A stretch of 64,000 nucleotides of DNA from Cryomorpha sp963748925 (GCA_963748925.1 CAVVKG010000007.1:62001-126000), one strand, 5' to 3'; numbered from the stretch's first letter, positions 36,396 to 46,079 are shown. Notes: a model not told the origin generated them from the sequence alone. Numbers and translations are program-made.

Positions 36396-37513
36396 TTATT
36401 GGGTTTTGCAGGTGCGTTAGCAATATGAATAAATCCGCTCATCACGACTACAAAAATCTCGAGCAGCGGAATAAAAATCAATAAATCGCCTTGCCCAAGC
36501 CATCGCGATGATCGCCTAAAAATAAAGAATTGTAGCAAGAAACGAAAGCAAAGTGTTACAAGAACAATATACAGCCAATTGTGGAAAACCAGTAAAACTA
36601 TTGCCGCAGTCATAAACATCACATAACTAACAGGTTGCAGTATCAATAAAAATTTATGGATAGTCTTGTAACGGCGACCTGTATATAAATGACGTCGTTT
36701 TTGACGCCAAAAATGTTTCCATGTTGACTCAGGAACGCTTTCTACAATACCGTTTTTTTCCAAACAGATGGAAGTGTTTGCTCTATTTGCAACTTCGTTT
36801 ACAAATAAATCATCATCGCCTGAGGCTATGCTGTAATGCTTTTTAAAACCACCAACATTAAAAAAGCTGGTCTTGGTATATGACAAATTTCGCCCTACTC
36901 CCATATAAGGAATCCCGGCGAGGGCAAAACTCATGTAATTCATGGCCGTAAAAAGCGCATCGGCACGAATAATTCTATTCAAAACCCCTTTTGTGCGTGC
37001 ATATGGGCTATATCCTAAAACCAGTGTATCGTTCTTAGCAGTAGACATCATGGAGGAAATCCAATATCTGGAAACAGGGCGACAATCGGCGTCGGTAAAA
37101 AGCAAGCGCTCGTGTTTGGCTCCCTTTATTCCCAGCGTGATGGCGAGCTTTTTCCCTGCATCAAATCTCTCATTCTCAGCCCGGAAAACTATTTTCAGAT
37201 TGGTGTACCGCCTTTGGTACTCTTCAAGCAAGGCTTGTGTATCGTCCCAGGAGCCATCGTTCACAACTACCACCTCAAAATCTGGATAATCCTGCTCCAG
37301 GATAGATGGCAAATGAGCCAAAAGGTTATCATACTCATTCCTGGCAGCAATAATGACGCTTACAGGAGGTGTATTGCCAGTCTGTGATGTTTGGCGAAAA
37401 GCCCCTATGCGCCAATAGAAATACAAATAAAAAAATATTTGAATTGCTGCGGCAATAATAAAAAGCACCTGCATCGCGAGAATCAGGCTATTTTGATTAA
37501 AATAAGGCTCCAT
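36383..37513 (-). CDS. Membrane glycosyltransferase family 2 protein
   Basis: This 376-residue protein has an N-terminal membrane helix (ILAMQVLFIIAAAIQIFFYL). The GT2 catalytic domain has VSVIIAARNEYDNL (~48), VVVVNDGSWDDTQ (~85), the metal-binding FTDADCRP (~138) and WRQKRRHLYTGRR (~243) in place of QxxRW. Two or three C-terminal helices follow. It probably polymerises or transfers sugars at the inner membrane. It is first in an operon with the ECF sigma gene. A TACATTTA sequence (plus strand 37526-37533) could be its -7 box, with one mismatch. Confidence 0.85.
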   Translation of the reverse strand: MEPYFNQNSLILAMQVLFIIAAAIQIFFYLYFYWRIGAFRQTSQTGNTPPVSVIIAARNEYDNLLAHLPSILEQDYPDFEVVVVNDGSWDDTQALLEEYQRRYTNLKIVFRAENERFDAGKKLAITLGIKGAKHERLLFTDADCRPVSRYWISSMMSTAKNDTLVLGYSPYARTKGVLNRIIRADALFTAMNYMSFALAGIPYMGVGRNLSYTKTSFFNVGGFKKHYSIASGDDDLFVNEVANRANTSICLEKNGIVESVPESTWKHFWRQKRRHLYTGRRYKTIHKFLLILQPVSYVMFMTAAIVLLVFHNWLYIVLVTLCFRFLLQFFIFRRSSRWLGQGDLLIFIPLLEIFVVVMSGFIHIANAPAKPNKWKN

Positions 37514-37561
37514 AATTTACGGGTGTAAATGTAGAACACTGCAAGCTAATTCAATTACTCT

Positions 37562-37569
37562 TATCTTTG
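37562..37569 (+). promoter_or_regulatory. -7 box of tgt-lptF/G
   Basis: TATCTTTG matches the consensus, 38 bases before TTG 37608. No -33 TTG is seen at the standard spacing. Confidence 0.55.
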
Positions 37570-37607
37570 CAGCCGTTTTAATTTTTCAACATAGTTTACA
37601 ACATCCA

Positions 37608-38738
37608 TTGAAATTTAATCTAGAAGCCTTAGACCCAAAATCGAATGCCCGCGCTGGCACGATTACTACCGATCACGGAACCATTGAAACCCCCATATTT
37701 ATGCCGGTTGGAACGGCGGCGGCGGTAAAAGCTGTGCACAGGCACGAGCTTATCGATGATATTAAAGCTCAGATTATTTTGGGCAATACCTACCATTTGT
37801 ATCTGCGACCCGGACTTGAAATCTTAGAAAAAGCAGGTGGACTGCATGCTTTTAATGGCTTTACCAAACCTCAATTAACGGATAGTGGCGGCTATCAGGT
37901 TTACTCCCTTTCAGAAAATAGAAATATCTCAGAAAGTGGAGTGAGTTTCAAATCGCATATTGACGGTACCAAACTCTTCTTCACCCCTGAGCGTGCTATG
38001 GATATTCAGCGAATAATTGGAGCCGATATTATTATGGCATTCGATGAATGTACGCCCTACCCCTGCGATTATGACTACGCCAAAAACAGCATGGAGCGCA
38101 CACACCGATGGCTTACGCGATGCTGTGACCGATTTGACACTACAACAGAGAAATATGGGTACAGCCAAACGCTTTTTCCTATCGTGCAGGGAAGTACCTA
38201 TACTGATTTGCGTAAAAAGTCGGCTGAGTATATCGCTTCCGCGAATAGGGAAGGCAATGCGATAGGCGGCCTCTCTGTAGGTGAACCGGCAGAAGAAATG
38301 TACGCTATGACTGATGTTGTAACCGCGATTCTTCCAAAAGACAAGCCAAGATACCTCATGGGTGTTGGAACCCCGGTAAATATTCTTGAAAATATCGCTC
38401 TCGGTATCGACATGTTTGACTGTGTTATGCCCACGCGGAATGCCCGAAACGGTATGCTATTTACCAGCGAGGGGATAATAAACATAAGAAATGTCAAATG
38501 GCAGGACGATTTTAGCCCGATTGATCCCAATGGCATGAGTTATGTAGACACAGGTTATTCAAAAGCATATCTGCGCCACTTGATAATCAGCAAAGAAATA
38601 TTAGGATCACAAATTGCCAGTATTCATAACCTTGCCTTCTATCTTTGGCTCGTTGGTGAAGCGCGAAAGCATATTATTGCAGGCGATTTTGCCTCCTGGA
38701 AAAATGTGATGGTTAAAAAATTGGATCAGCGCTTGTAG
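37608..38738 (+). CDS. tgt: Queuine tRNA-ribosyltransferase (no zinc cysteines)
   Basis: This 376-residue protein exchanges guanine-34 of GUN-anticodon tRNAs for preQ1 in the cytoplasm. Visible motifs are the substrate pocket LTDSGGYQVYSL (~92), the active-site Asp in IIMAFDECTPYP (~145) and the tRNA-binding region MLFTSEGIINIRNVKW. In place of the usual CxCx2C zinc ligands, the sequence reads DPNGMSYVDTGYSKAYLRHL, with no Cys; the later His (SIHNLAFYL) remains. I recall this loss from other Bacteroidota Tgt proteins. TTG 37608 is the start; no in-frame ATG occurs before conserved residues. Confidence 0.93.
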   Translation: MKFNLEALDPKSNARAGTITTDHGTIETPIFMPVGTAAAVKAVHRHELIDDIKAQIILGNTYHLYLRPGLEILEKAGGLHAFNGFTKPQLTDSGGYQVYSLSENRNISESGVSFKSHIDGTKLFFTPERAMDIQRIIGADIIMAFDECTPYPCDYDYAKNSMERTHRWLTRCCDRFDTTTEKYGYSQTLFPIVQGSTYTDLRKKSAEYIASANREGNAIGGLSVGEPAEEMYAMTDVVTAILPKDKPRYLMGVGTPVNILENIALGIDMFDCVMPTRNARNGMLFTSEGIINIRNVKWQDDFSPIDPNGMSYVDTGYSKAYLRHLIISKEILGSQIASIHNLAFYLWLVGEARKHIIAGDFASWKNVMVKKLDQRL

Positions 38739-38744
38739 TGCAAG

Positions 38745-39824
38745 ATGAAAAAGCTCGACTTATATATCGTAAAGAAATTTCTGGGAACTTTCTTTTTTAT
38801 GCTGGCAGTAATTATGTCCATTGCCATCGTATTCGATGTATCTGAAAAGCTGGAGAAATTTGTAAAGAACGATGCTCCTCTCACCAAAATTCTTTTTGAT
38901 TACTACCTTAATTTTGCCTTTTATTATGGTAATCTGTTTAGCTCATTGCTTATCTTCTTAAGTGTTTTACTCTTTACCAGCCAGATGGCACAGCGTACCG
39001 AAATTGTAGCCATTTTTGCCAGTGGAGTGTCTTTCAAGCGTTTTCTATTCCCCTATTTTATCGGCGCGTCAATCCTGGTCGGGGTTTCACTTTATTTCAC
39101 TCACTATCAATTACCTATAGCCAACGCAACCAGAGTGCAGTTTGAAGAGGAGTACATTAAAAAGCAGTTTAGAATAAACGACAACAACCTGCACAGGCAA
39201 TTTGAGCCAAATACAATAGCCTATTTCGAATCGTTCAGCACAATTAACAATATTGGTTATAAATTCTCTTTGGAAAAATGGAGTGATGATGGCAAGCTTA
39301 CCTACAAATTGCTTTCTGATCGAGCTCGATATGACTCGGTTTCGGGAAAGTGGACAATGGAAAATTATTATATCAGGCATTTTACCGATAGCCTGGAATA
39401 TATAGACCAGGGCCGAAAGCTGGATACTTTAATTGCTTTAAAGCCAAGCGATTTTGGTCAGCGGATAAGCATCGCCTCAACCATGGGCTATCAGGAATTG
39501 ACAGATTTTATTGAAAACGAGAGGAAAAAAGGTTCAGACAAAACTGTGCACTATGAAATTGAAAAGCACCAACGCACATCCTACCCTATCGCAACTTACA
39601 TACTGACTATAATTGGTGTTTCTATTGCGAGCAGGAAAAGTCGGGGAGGTATTGGTGCCGATTTGGCCATAGGAGTTCTAATCGCCGTATCGTATATTTT
39701 CGCAATGAAGGTTACCACTGTTGCTGCTACAAATGCCGGACTCGACCCATTATTGGCAGTTTGGCTACCAAATATAATCTACTTTATTCTTAGCATTTTC
39801 GTTTACCAAAAAGCTCAGAAGTAA
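38745..39824 (+). CDS. LptF/LptG family permease
   Basis: This 359-residue protein has three N-terminal membrane helices (from ~residues 12, 55 and 98), a periplasmic beta-rich domain (~125-260) and about three C-terminal helices. This is the YjgP/YjgQ layout. It begins MKKLDLYIVKKFLGTFFFML, the usual family start. LptF and LptG together with LptB extract LPS from the inner membrane for transport outward. Whether this is F or G cannot be settled by eye. It starts six bases after tgt, so the two are cotranscribed, a linkage common in Bacteroidota. Confidence 0.88.
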   Translation: MKKLDLYIVKKFLGTFFFMLAVIMSIAIVFDVSEKLEKFVKNDAPLTKILFDYYLNFAFYYGNLFSSLLIFLSVLLFTSQMAQRTEIVAIFASGVSFKRFLFPYFIGASILVGVSLYFTHYQLPIANATRVQFEEEYIKKQFRINDNNLHRQFEPNTIAYFESFSTINNIGYKFSLEKWSDDGKLTYKLLSDRARYDSVSGKWTMENYYIRHFTDSLEYIDQGRKLDTLIALKPSDFGQRISIASTMGYQELTDFIENERKKGSDKTVHYEIEKHQRTSYPIATYILTIIGVSIASRKSRGGIGADLAIGVLIAVSYIFAMKVTTVAATNAGLDPLLAVWLPNIIYFILSIFVYQKAQK

Positions 39825-39870
39825 GTCACTCTGGCCTGGCTAAAATCTTATTTCTCTAGATCAAAACTAC

Positions 39871-40692
39871 TTATAACCGCCCTACCCATAGATTTGCTCC
39901 AATTTCTGAAAGCTTTTCATTTTCGGGAACAGCATCAAAAATACCGTAAATTGTAGACCCGCTTCCAGTCATCGACGCGTAAATCGCACCCAACTCATAG
40001 AGATGAGATTTTATTTTCTTCAGTTCGGGGTGCTCTGCGAAAGCATAGTCTTCAAAATCATTTGTCAGGAATTTCGACCATTCGTCAATATTTAACGTGC
40101 TCACCACTTCCGCAGGTGGGATAGTCGGTTCTTTTAAATCCATTTCGCGGTAAGCGGCCCCAGTAGAAATATGCAGATCAGAAAAAACAAGTACTATATA
40201 TTTCCCTGTTAAGTTTACGTCAATATCTTCAAAATGCTCACCCCTTCCGGAAACGGAGAGCGGATTATTCTGCACAAAAAAGGGACAATCACTCCCTAAT
40301 TTCAGGGCAAGCTCTTCAAGTTTCTCATCAGTTAACCCTACCTGAAACTGCTGGTTGAGTGCCTTTAAGAAGAAAGTACCGTCAGCCGAGCCCCCTCCTA
40401 ATCCGGCACCCATGGGGATTATTTTATGCAAATGAATTTCTAAAGGCGGTATAAATTCAATCTCACGGATAAGGATTAAGGCTTTTGTAATGAGGTTTTC
40501 TGCCGGATTTCCGGGAATGGGTAATCCCGAATAGGTGATGCTATCTGTATCGGAATTTTTGTTTTTTACAAACTCCAGAACGTCACATAAACCAACGGGG
40601 TAAAACACACTTAAAATATTGTGATAGCCATCGTTACGCCGGTCTGTAACGTTGAGTCCGAGATTGATTTTAGCATTGGGAAACAAAACCAT
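39871..40692 (-). CDS. ispE: 4-diphosphocytidyl-2-C-methyl-D-erythritol kinase
   Basis: This 273-residue GHMP kinase phosphorylates CDP-methylerythritol in the non-mevalonate isoprenoid pathway. The N-terminus has FPNAKINLGLNVTDRRNDGYH with the substrate-binding residues. The ATP-binding glycine loop is PMGAGLGGGSADG (~residue 95). DCPFFVQNNP and MTGSGSTIYGIF (~250) are the other GHMP motifs. ATG 40692 lies four bases after CATATTTG, one mismatch from the -7 consensus. The gene is convergent with the lptF/G gene and divergent from accA. Confidence 0.95.
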   Translation of the reverse strand: MVLFPNAKINLGLNVTDRRNDGYHNILSVFYPVGLCDVLEFVKNKNSDTDSITYSGLPIPGNPAENLITKALILIREIEFIPPLEIHLHKIIPMGAGLGGGSADGTFFLKALNQQFQVGLTDEKLEELALKLGSDCPFFVQNNPLSVSGRGEHFEDIDVNLTGKYIVLVFSDLHISTGAAYREMDLKEPTIPPAEVVSTLNIDEWSKFLTNDFEDYAFAEHPELKKIKSHLYELGAIYASMTGSGSTIYGIFDAVPENEKLSEIGANLWVGRL

Positions 40693-40696
40693 TTGG

Positions 40697-40704
40697 CAAA
40701 TATG
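40697..40704 (-). promoter_or_regulatory. -7-like box of ispE
   Basis: The minus strand reads CATATTTG, then CCAA and ATG 40692. There is one mismatch from TAnnTTTG, but the four-base spacing of the leaderless set is kept. Confidence 0.4.
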
Positions 40705-40777
40705 CAGTCAAAATCGGCACAAAAAAAGCACGTTGGAAAATAAATCTTAATTTTACCGTCTTAATCAACTATTGTTT

Positions 40778-41731
40778 ATGCCAGTATTATTGGAGTTTGA
40801 AGAGCCTATCGGCGAATTGCTAGAGCAGTTAGAAAAGGCAAAAGAGATTGCTGAAAAAGGTGAAGTGGACACTTCTAAAACAGTGCGCGACATAGAGCGC
40901 AAGATCAAGCAGAAACGCATAGATCTATACAAAAACCTAACCCCATGGCAACGTGTACAGGTTTCTCGCCACCCTGAGCGCCCTTATACATTGAGCTATA
41001 TAAAATACCTTACAGACGACACATTTGTTGAGCTTCACGGAGACAGAACCGTAGGCGACGATAAAGCAATGGTTGGTGGTTTTGGTAAAATGGATGGCAA
41101 GCAAGTCATGTTTATCGGACAGCAAAAAGGAATTAATACAAAGATGCGGCAGTACCGAAATTTTGGAATGCCAAACCCGGAGGGCTACCGAAAAGCACTT
41201 CGCCTGATGAAAATGGCTGAGAAATTTAACAAACCCGTAGTTACAATCATTGATACTCCAGGTGCATTTCCAGGGCTTGAAGCTGAAGAGCGCGGCCAGG
41301 GTGAAGCCATAGCCCGCAACCTCTTTGAAATGGCTAAGCTTAAAGTACCTATTATTTGTATCGTCATTGGCGAAGGAGCTTCAGGCGGAGCTTTGGGAAT
41401 AGGTGTAGGCGATAAGGTGCTTATGTTAGAAAACAGCTGGTATTCAGTTATTTCTCCCGAAAACTGCTCTACCATACTTTGGAGAAACTGGGATCATAAA
41501 ATTGAAGCCGCCGAAGCACTTAAGCTTACTTCGGATGACATGCTTAAAAATAAGCTGATAGATGGCGTAATAAGGGAACCCCTGGGCGGAGCACACATTG
41601 ATCCCGAAACGACTTTTGAAAATGTGAAGGTGGCAATATTGAGTAATTTGGAAAAACTCAAAAAGATGACTCCCGCTAAAAGAGTAGAAAAGCGAATTAA
41701 AAAATTCGCATCCATGGGTTCTACGAGCTAA
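40778..41731 (+). CDS. accA: Acetyl-CoA carboxylase carboxyltransferase subunit alpha
   Basis: This 317-residue protein has the normal AccA length. Paired with AccD, it moves the carboxyl group from biotin to acetyl-CoA, the first step of fatty acid synthesis. Visible motifs are RHPERPYTLSYI, FVELHGDRTVGDD, FGMPNPEGYRKALRLM, the CoA/carboxybiotin region TIIDTPGAFPGLEAEERGQG and GEGASGGALGIGVGD. ATG 40778 is used; an in-frame TTG six bases earlier (40772) is unlikely. It is convergent with the lipoprotein gene, 23 bases away. Confidence 0.96.
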   Translation: MPVLLEFEEPIGELLEQLEKAKEIAEKGEVDTSKTVRDIERKIKQKRIDLYKNLTPWQRVQVSRHPERPYTLSYIKYLTDDTFVELHGDRTVGDDKAMVGGFGKMDGKQVMFIGQQKGINTKMRQYRNFGMPNPEGYRKALRLMKMAEKFNKPVVTIIDTPGAFPGLEAEERGQGEAIARNLFEMAKLKVPIICIVIGEGASGGALGIGVGDKVLMLENSWYSVISPENCSTILWRNWDHKIEAAEALKLTSDDMLKNKLIDGVIREPLGGAHIDPETTFENVKVAILSNLEKLKKMTPAKRVEKRIKKFASMGSTS

Positions 41732-41754
41732 AGACTGTTTATTCTTTTATTGGG

Positions 41755-43080
41755 CTACCTATTATAATCTACTGCAAAATAAGCAACTGTTTCGCTGAAC
41801 GTAAAAGTATCAATCACAACACCTGTTAAAGAAATTTGATAGAGTGTATTTCCCTCTGTACCATAAATAAATCCATTAAGATCGTCGTAGTATAAGGCTT
41901 TGAGGCTTAGATTGGTGTTTAAGATCACTGTTCCGCCGCTCGGATAAGTATACCTCAAAAGTCCGCCTGAGGTAGAAATGATAAAATTTCCCTGACCAAT
42001 TTCTCTAGCCGCATAGAGCGGTTCGCCTTCCCTATTGTAAACTTCCGCAACTAGATTATTGGTGTTATTTAAGATAGACATGTTTGTTCCTTCATCACCA
42101 TCCACCCAGATAAAACTCTCATTTTGCGATCGTTTTGAAATCTCTCTCACTGGTCCCGTAACGGAATAGCTATTTAGAACAAGTCCTGATGAGGCGTACT
42201 TAGACAGAACATGGGTATCTCCCGTTATGCTTTTTTGATCAACAAAAATATCGGTATCCAGTGGAAATGCCTTGACGGGAATAAAATTCGGCGTAAGCTG
42301 AGCCGAAGATTTGGGAAGACCAGACTTGTCGAGAATCCTCAGCTGCTGATCTCTTTGCAAAAGCAAAAAACGCTCTGCTTTTAAATCATATTCCAATCCA
42401 ACAAAATAGGGTAATGAAGGAGAGCCAAAGCCGGCAATGGTTTGCGTAGCCGTAAACTCTTCTGTTTCGTAAAATACGGCATCGCCTACTACACCTCCGG
42501 CAAGACCAAGTAAATTCTGCCGATAATTCAAGGCAGCTCCTGCCAAATCGATGGCATAAGAGCCTTTCAAACTCCAGTCTCCCATATTCTCACCGGTATA
42601 AACTTTGGTTTGTGTGGAATTGGCAGTTACAACAAGCAGATTTTCTACCACCCTTTCAATGGCGGTTAGTTGCACACGAACATATCCCGAACCTACATTC
42701 TCACCATCACTCGCACGCACGGCGAGGTAGTAAGATCCGGATTCTAAAAACGGCTCTTCCAGAAGAAAATCAGTCGCCAAAGTATAGGAAGTACCCGACG
42801 CAGGATAGGACCGCTCAATACCTAAATCGTTATAATCTTCATCTACCAGCCCCACTTTAATAGATTTTATCTGTTCATTATCTGTAATCCCGACGACCAC
42901 TTCAATTGAATCAACCGTTAAAAAAGTCTGGTTTTCATAAGGACTTTCCAGGATAACTCTCGGCGGCTCCTCATCCTTTTCATCGGCACAGGAACAAGAA
43001 AAAACAGCTATTAAAATAAGCATCAACAGATTAAATCCGCTATGAACAAATGTTGAGAACCTGCATTGAAAACTTTTCAT
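41755..43080 (-). CDS. Lipoprotein with Ig-like and propeller-like regions
   Basis: This 441-residue protein has a lipoprotein signal (FNLLMLILIAVFSCSC) followed by the acidic stretch ADEKDEEPP. An Ig-like/bacterial cadherin-like segment follows at ~38-140 (VILESPYENQTF, EVVVGITDNEQIKSIKVGLV). The rest is repeated beta strands resembling an irregular beta-propeller. It is probably anchored in the outer membrane. I do not recognise a named family. ATG 43080 is preferred to an upstream in-frame codon at 43230, because that extension would overlap the divergent dnaB start. A TATATTG-like box lies just before this ATG. Confidence 0.65.
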   Translation of the reverse strand: MKSFQCRFSTFVHSGFNLLMLILIAVFSCSCADEKDEEPPRVILESPYENQTFLTVDSIEVVVGITDNEQIKSIKVGLVDEDYNDLGIERSYPASGTSYTLATDFLLEEPFLESGSYYLAVRASDGENVGSGYVRVQLTAIERVVENLLVVTANSTQTKVYTGENMGDWSLKGSYAIDLAGAALNYRQNLLGLAGGVVGDAVFYETEEFTATQTIAGFGSPSLPYFVGLEYDLKAERFLLLQRDQQLRILDKSGLPKSSAQLTPNFIPVKAFPLDTDIFVDQKSITGDTHVLSKYASSGLVLNSYSVTGPVREISKRSQNESFIWVDGDEGTNMSILNNTNNLVAEVYNREGEPLYAAREIGQGNFIISTSGGLLRYTYPSGGTVILNTNLSLKALYYDDLNGFIYGTEGNTLYQISLTGVVIDTFTFSETVAYFAVDYNR

Positions 43081-43122
43081 ATCACAATATAGTAGATTAT
43101 CGCAAAGCCCGGTATACAATAC

Positions 43123-43130
43123 TATCTTTG
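43123..43130 (+). promoter_or_regulatory. -7 box of dnaB
   Basis: TATCTTTG, then AGCT, then ATG 43135. The spacing predicts a leaderless transcript. Confidence 0.6.
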
Positions 43131-43134
43131 AGCT

Positions 43135-44676
43135 ATGGATGATAATTCGCAAATGAAGACAGACTCGCGGAGAGCGAAACGCAACAATCTGCCTATACAG
43201 AACAATGAAATGGGCAAAATCCCCCCGCAAGCAAGCGATCTTGAAGAGGCAGTTCTTGGAGCCCTAATGCTTGAAAGGGATGCAGTAAATGAGGTAATCG
43301 AAATTTTAAGTCCACAATCTTTCTACCGCGAAAATCATCAGAAGATTTATGCGTGTATCATGGAGCTCTTCAATGATTCTGAGCCTGTTGATATTCTGAC
43401 GGTAACAGCTAAGCTGAGAAAAAAATCTGAATTGGACCTTGTAGGGGGTGCTTACTACATCAGTTATTTAACGAATAGGGTAGCCAGCTCGGCCAATATT
43501 CAGTTTCACGCCCGTATCGTTTCGCAAAAGCATATTTTGCGTGAGCTCATCCGTATTTCGTCTGAGACCATTCGCCAGGCCTATGAAGAAAGTACAGATG
43601 TATTCAATTTGTTGGATAAGGCTGAGCAGGATCTCTTTACAGTAGCCCAGGGGAATATTCGAAAAGATTTTAGCCCCATGAGTGATGTTATCAAAGAATC
43701 AATTGAGAGCATTGAGGCAGCGCGAAAAAACACGGATGGTGTGAGTGGGGTTCCTACCGGTTTTGCTGCACTGGACAGGGTAACATCAGGTTGGCAGAAA
43801 TCAGATATGGTCGTTATTGCAGCTCGTCCGGGTATGGGTAAAACAGCCTTTGTACTATCCATGGCAAGGAATATGGCTGTAGATTTTAACGTTCCTGTAG
43901 CTGTTTTCTCACTTGAGATGGCTTCTGTGCAGCTCGTAAATCGTCTTATATCCGGCGAAACAGGAATAAAAGGTGAAAAACTGAGAAAGGGTAATCTGGA
44001 AGATCATGAGTTCACCCAGCTCCATACGCGAATTAAAAAATTGAGTACCGCACCTATTTATATAGATGATACTCCTTCCCTTTCGGTTTTTGAACTGCGG
44101 GCAAAAGCACGTCGTATGAAACAGAAGCATGGTATTCAGTGTATTATTATTGACTACTTGCAGCTTATGACAGCCGGTGGCGATAACCGGGGTAATCGTG
44201 AGCAGGAAATAAGTATGATTTCGAGGACAATAAAAACCATTGCTAAGGAGTTAGAGATTCCTATACTAGCCCTTTCTCAGCTTAGTAGAGCTGTAGAAAC
44301 ACGTGGTGGCGACAAGAAACCTATGCTTAGTGACTTGAGGGAATCTGGAGCAATTGAGCAAGATGCCGATATTGTATCTTTCATCTACCGACCTGAGTAT
44401 TACGATATTCAACAAGATGAAGATGGTAATTCAACTCAGGGAATTGGGCAAATAATTATCGCAAAACACCGTAATGGTGCTTTAGATACTGTTTCCTTGA
44501 AATTCGTGAAAGATTTTGCGAAATTTGAGAATCTCGATACGTCTTTTGGCGAACCGGGGAATTTAGATGGTAATGCCGGTTTTGATCAGTTTCAAACCAT
44601 TACCATGCAATCGCGAATGAATGACAATGACAATGACTTTTTCAATAAAGAAAACGACGATGAGGCTCCTTTCTAA
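43135..44676 (+). CDS. dnaB: Replicative DNA helicase
   Basis: This 513-residue hexameric helicase unwinds DNA at the replication fork and recruits primase. The N-terminal domain starts at ~25 (PPQASDLEEAVLGALML). The RecA-like domain has Walker A AARPGMGKTAF (~233), VAVFSLEMASVQL, the Walker B-like CIIIDYLQLM (~343) and LSDLRESGAIEQDAD with the following IAKHRNG. There is an N-terminal extension of about 25 polar residues. No intein is present. The 3' end overlaps the next gene by 17 bases. Confidence 0.96.
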   Translation: MDDNSQMKTDSRRAKRNNLPIQNNEMGKIPPQASDLEEAVLGALMLERDAVNEVIEILSPQSFYRENHQKIYACIMELFNDSEPVDILTVTAKLRKKSELDLVGGAYYISYLTNRVASSANIQFHARIVSQKHILRELIRISSETIRQAYEESTDVFNLLDKAEQDLFTVAQGNIRKDFSPMSDVIKESIESIEAARKNTDGVSGVPTGFAALDRVTSGWQKSDMVVIAARPGMGKTAFVLSMARNMAVDFNVPVAVFSLEMASVQLVNRLISGETGIKGEKLRKGNLEDHEFTQLHTRIKKLSTAPIYIDDTPSLSVFELRAKARRMKQKHGIQCIIIDYLQLMTAGGDNRGNREQEISMISRTIKTIAKELEIPILALSQLSRAVETRGGDKKPMLSDLRESGAIEQDADIVSFIYRPEYYDIQQDEDGNSTQGIGQIIIAKHRNGALDTVSLKFVKDFAKFENLDTSFGEPGNLDGNAGFDQFQTITMQSRMNDNDNDFFNKENDDEAPF

Positions 44677-45940
44677 GGCGGGTTTGCCCATATTTCTACT
44701 TTTTGGTTTTTTATGTTTCGCAGGGTCTGCCTTTTCGGCAAAAGTCCTTATCCCAATGGACGATACTCAAACCAATCATTTGAAGGCTTATGGTATTGCC
44801 TATTGGATACTCGAAAACAATATTGAAGTGCAGTGGCTGCTCAACTATCGTGGCGGCAGCTTTTTGATAGACGAATATAAAACGATCGTTGAAGAATGTG
44901 TTATTCGAGGGGTTTCATATCAGGTTATTGCCGATGTGCAGGCCGCAGGAATTATCCGCGACATTGCCGATCCCGAAGTCAATATGGAGACCGTGAAATT
45001 GGAGAAAGCTCCAAAAATAGCCGTTTATTCGCCCGATTCTAAAATGCCCTGGGATGATGCAGTTACATTGGTGATGGAGTATGCCGAAATTCCATACGAG
45101 GTTATTTACGACCGCGAAATCATCAATATGGAATTGCCAAAGTATGACTGGCTTCACCTTCACCATGAAGACTTTACGGGTCAATATGGTAAGTTTTACA
45201 GAAGCTACAAAAATGCAGCCTGGTATCAGCAACAAGTGCGCAATGCAGAGGCGGACGCACTCGAAATGGGATTTGCAAAAGTGTCTCAGCTCAAACTAGC
45301 GGTAGCTCAAAAAATCAGAGAATATACAGCTGGTGGAGGATTTCTCTTCACCATGTGTTCCGGTACAGATTCTTACGACATTGCCCTCTCGGCGCACAAC
45401 ACCGATATCTGCGAAAGCATGTACGATGGCGACCCCGCAGACGGTGCTGCACAGTCGAAACTCGACTTTACCCAGACACTGGCATTTCACGACTTTGTCC
45501 TTGAAATGGATCCGTTGGTTTATGAATTTTCCTCAATTGATGCTACCGACGTCCACAGCAAAACCCCACAAACACAAGATTTCTTTACACTATTCGACTT
45601 TTCAGCAAAATGGGACATTGTACCAACGATGCTCACTCAAAGCCACCTTTCTGTTGTAAAAGGTTTTATGGGACAGACCACAGCCTTTAAAAAGCAGTAC
45701 GTTAAAAGTGACGTGCTGATTATGGGTGAAAGCAAGGCGCAAGGCACTGTTAAATACATTCACGGCGATTTCGGAAAAGGTCAGTGGACCTTCTACGCCG
45801 GTCATGATCCTGAGGATTATCAGCACAAAGTAGGCGATCCGCCTACGGATCTCAATCTGCATCCAAACAGCGCAGGATATCGACTTATTTTGAATAATAT
45901 TCTATTTCCCGCGGCGAAGAAAAAGAAGCAGAAGACTTAA
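44660..45940 (+). CDS. Conserved secreted Bacteroidota protein (often labelled asparagine synthetase B)
   Basis: This 426-residue protein has a signal peptide (MRLLSKAGLPIFLLFGFLCF). The mature part begins AKVLIPMDDTQTNHLKAYGIA. It has none of the AsnB features (no Cys2, no PP-loop), although I recall homologues carrying that label in databases. KIAVYSPDSKMPWDD, EYTAGGGFLFTMCSGTDSYD and FYAGHDPEDYQHKVGDPP suggest a class I amidotransferase-like/ThuA-like fold. The function is unknown. The start is ATG 44660, inside the end of dnaB in another frame (17-base overlap), so translation is probably coupled. Confidence 0.7.
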   Translation: MRLLSKAGLPIFLLFGFLCFAGSAFSAKVLIPMDDTQTNHLKAYGIAYWILENNIEVQWLLNYRGGSFLIDEYKTIVEECVIRGVSYQVIADVQAAGIIRDIADPEVNMETVKLEKAPKIAVYSPDSKMPWDDAVTLVMEYAEIPYEVIYDREIINMELPKYDWLHLHHEDFTGQYGKFYRSYKNAAWYQQQVRNAEADALEMGFAKVSQLKLAVAQKIREYTAGGGFLFTMCSGTDSYDIALSAHNTDICESMYDGDPADGAAQSKLDFTQTLAFHDFVLEMDPLVYEFSSIDATDVHSKTPQTQDFFTLFDFSAKWDIVPTMLTQSHLSVVKGFMGQTTAFKKQYVKSDVLIMGESKAQGTVKYIHGDFGKGQWTFYAGHDPEDYQHKVGDPPTDLNLHPNSAGYRLILNNILFPAAKKKKQKT

Positions 45941-46079
45941 TTATTGAAAGTTTAAACTACGATTCAATTTTTATTTAGCTTTTCAAGACTCCTCAAATGC
46001 GAGTGGTTTCGTAAAGGTGAGATTTTGATAAATTCAAAGTGTTTGTTTAAATTCATTCACTAATCAGAATTTCAAGACG

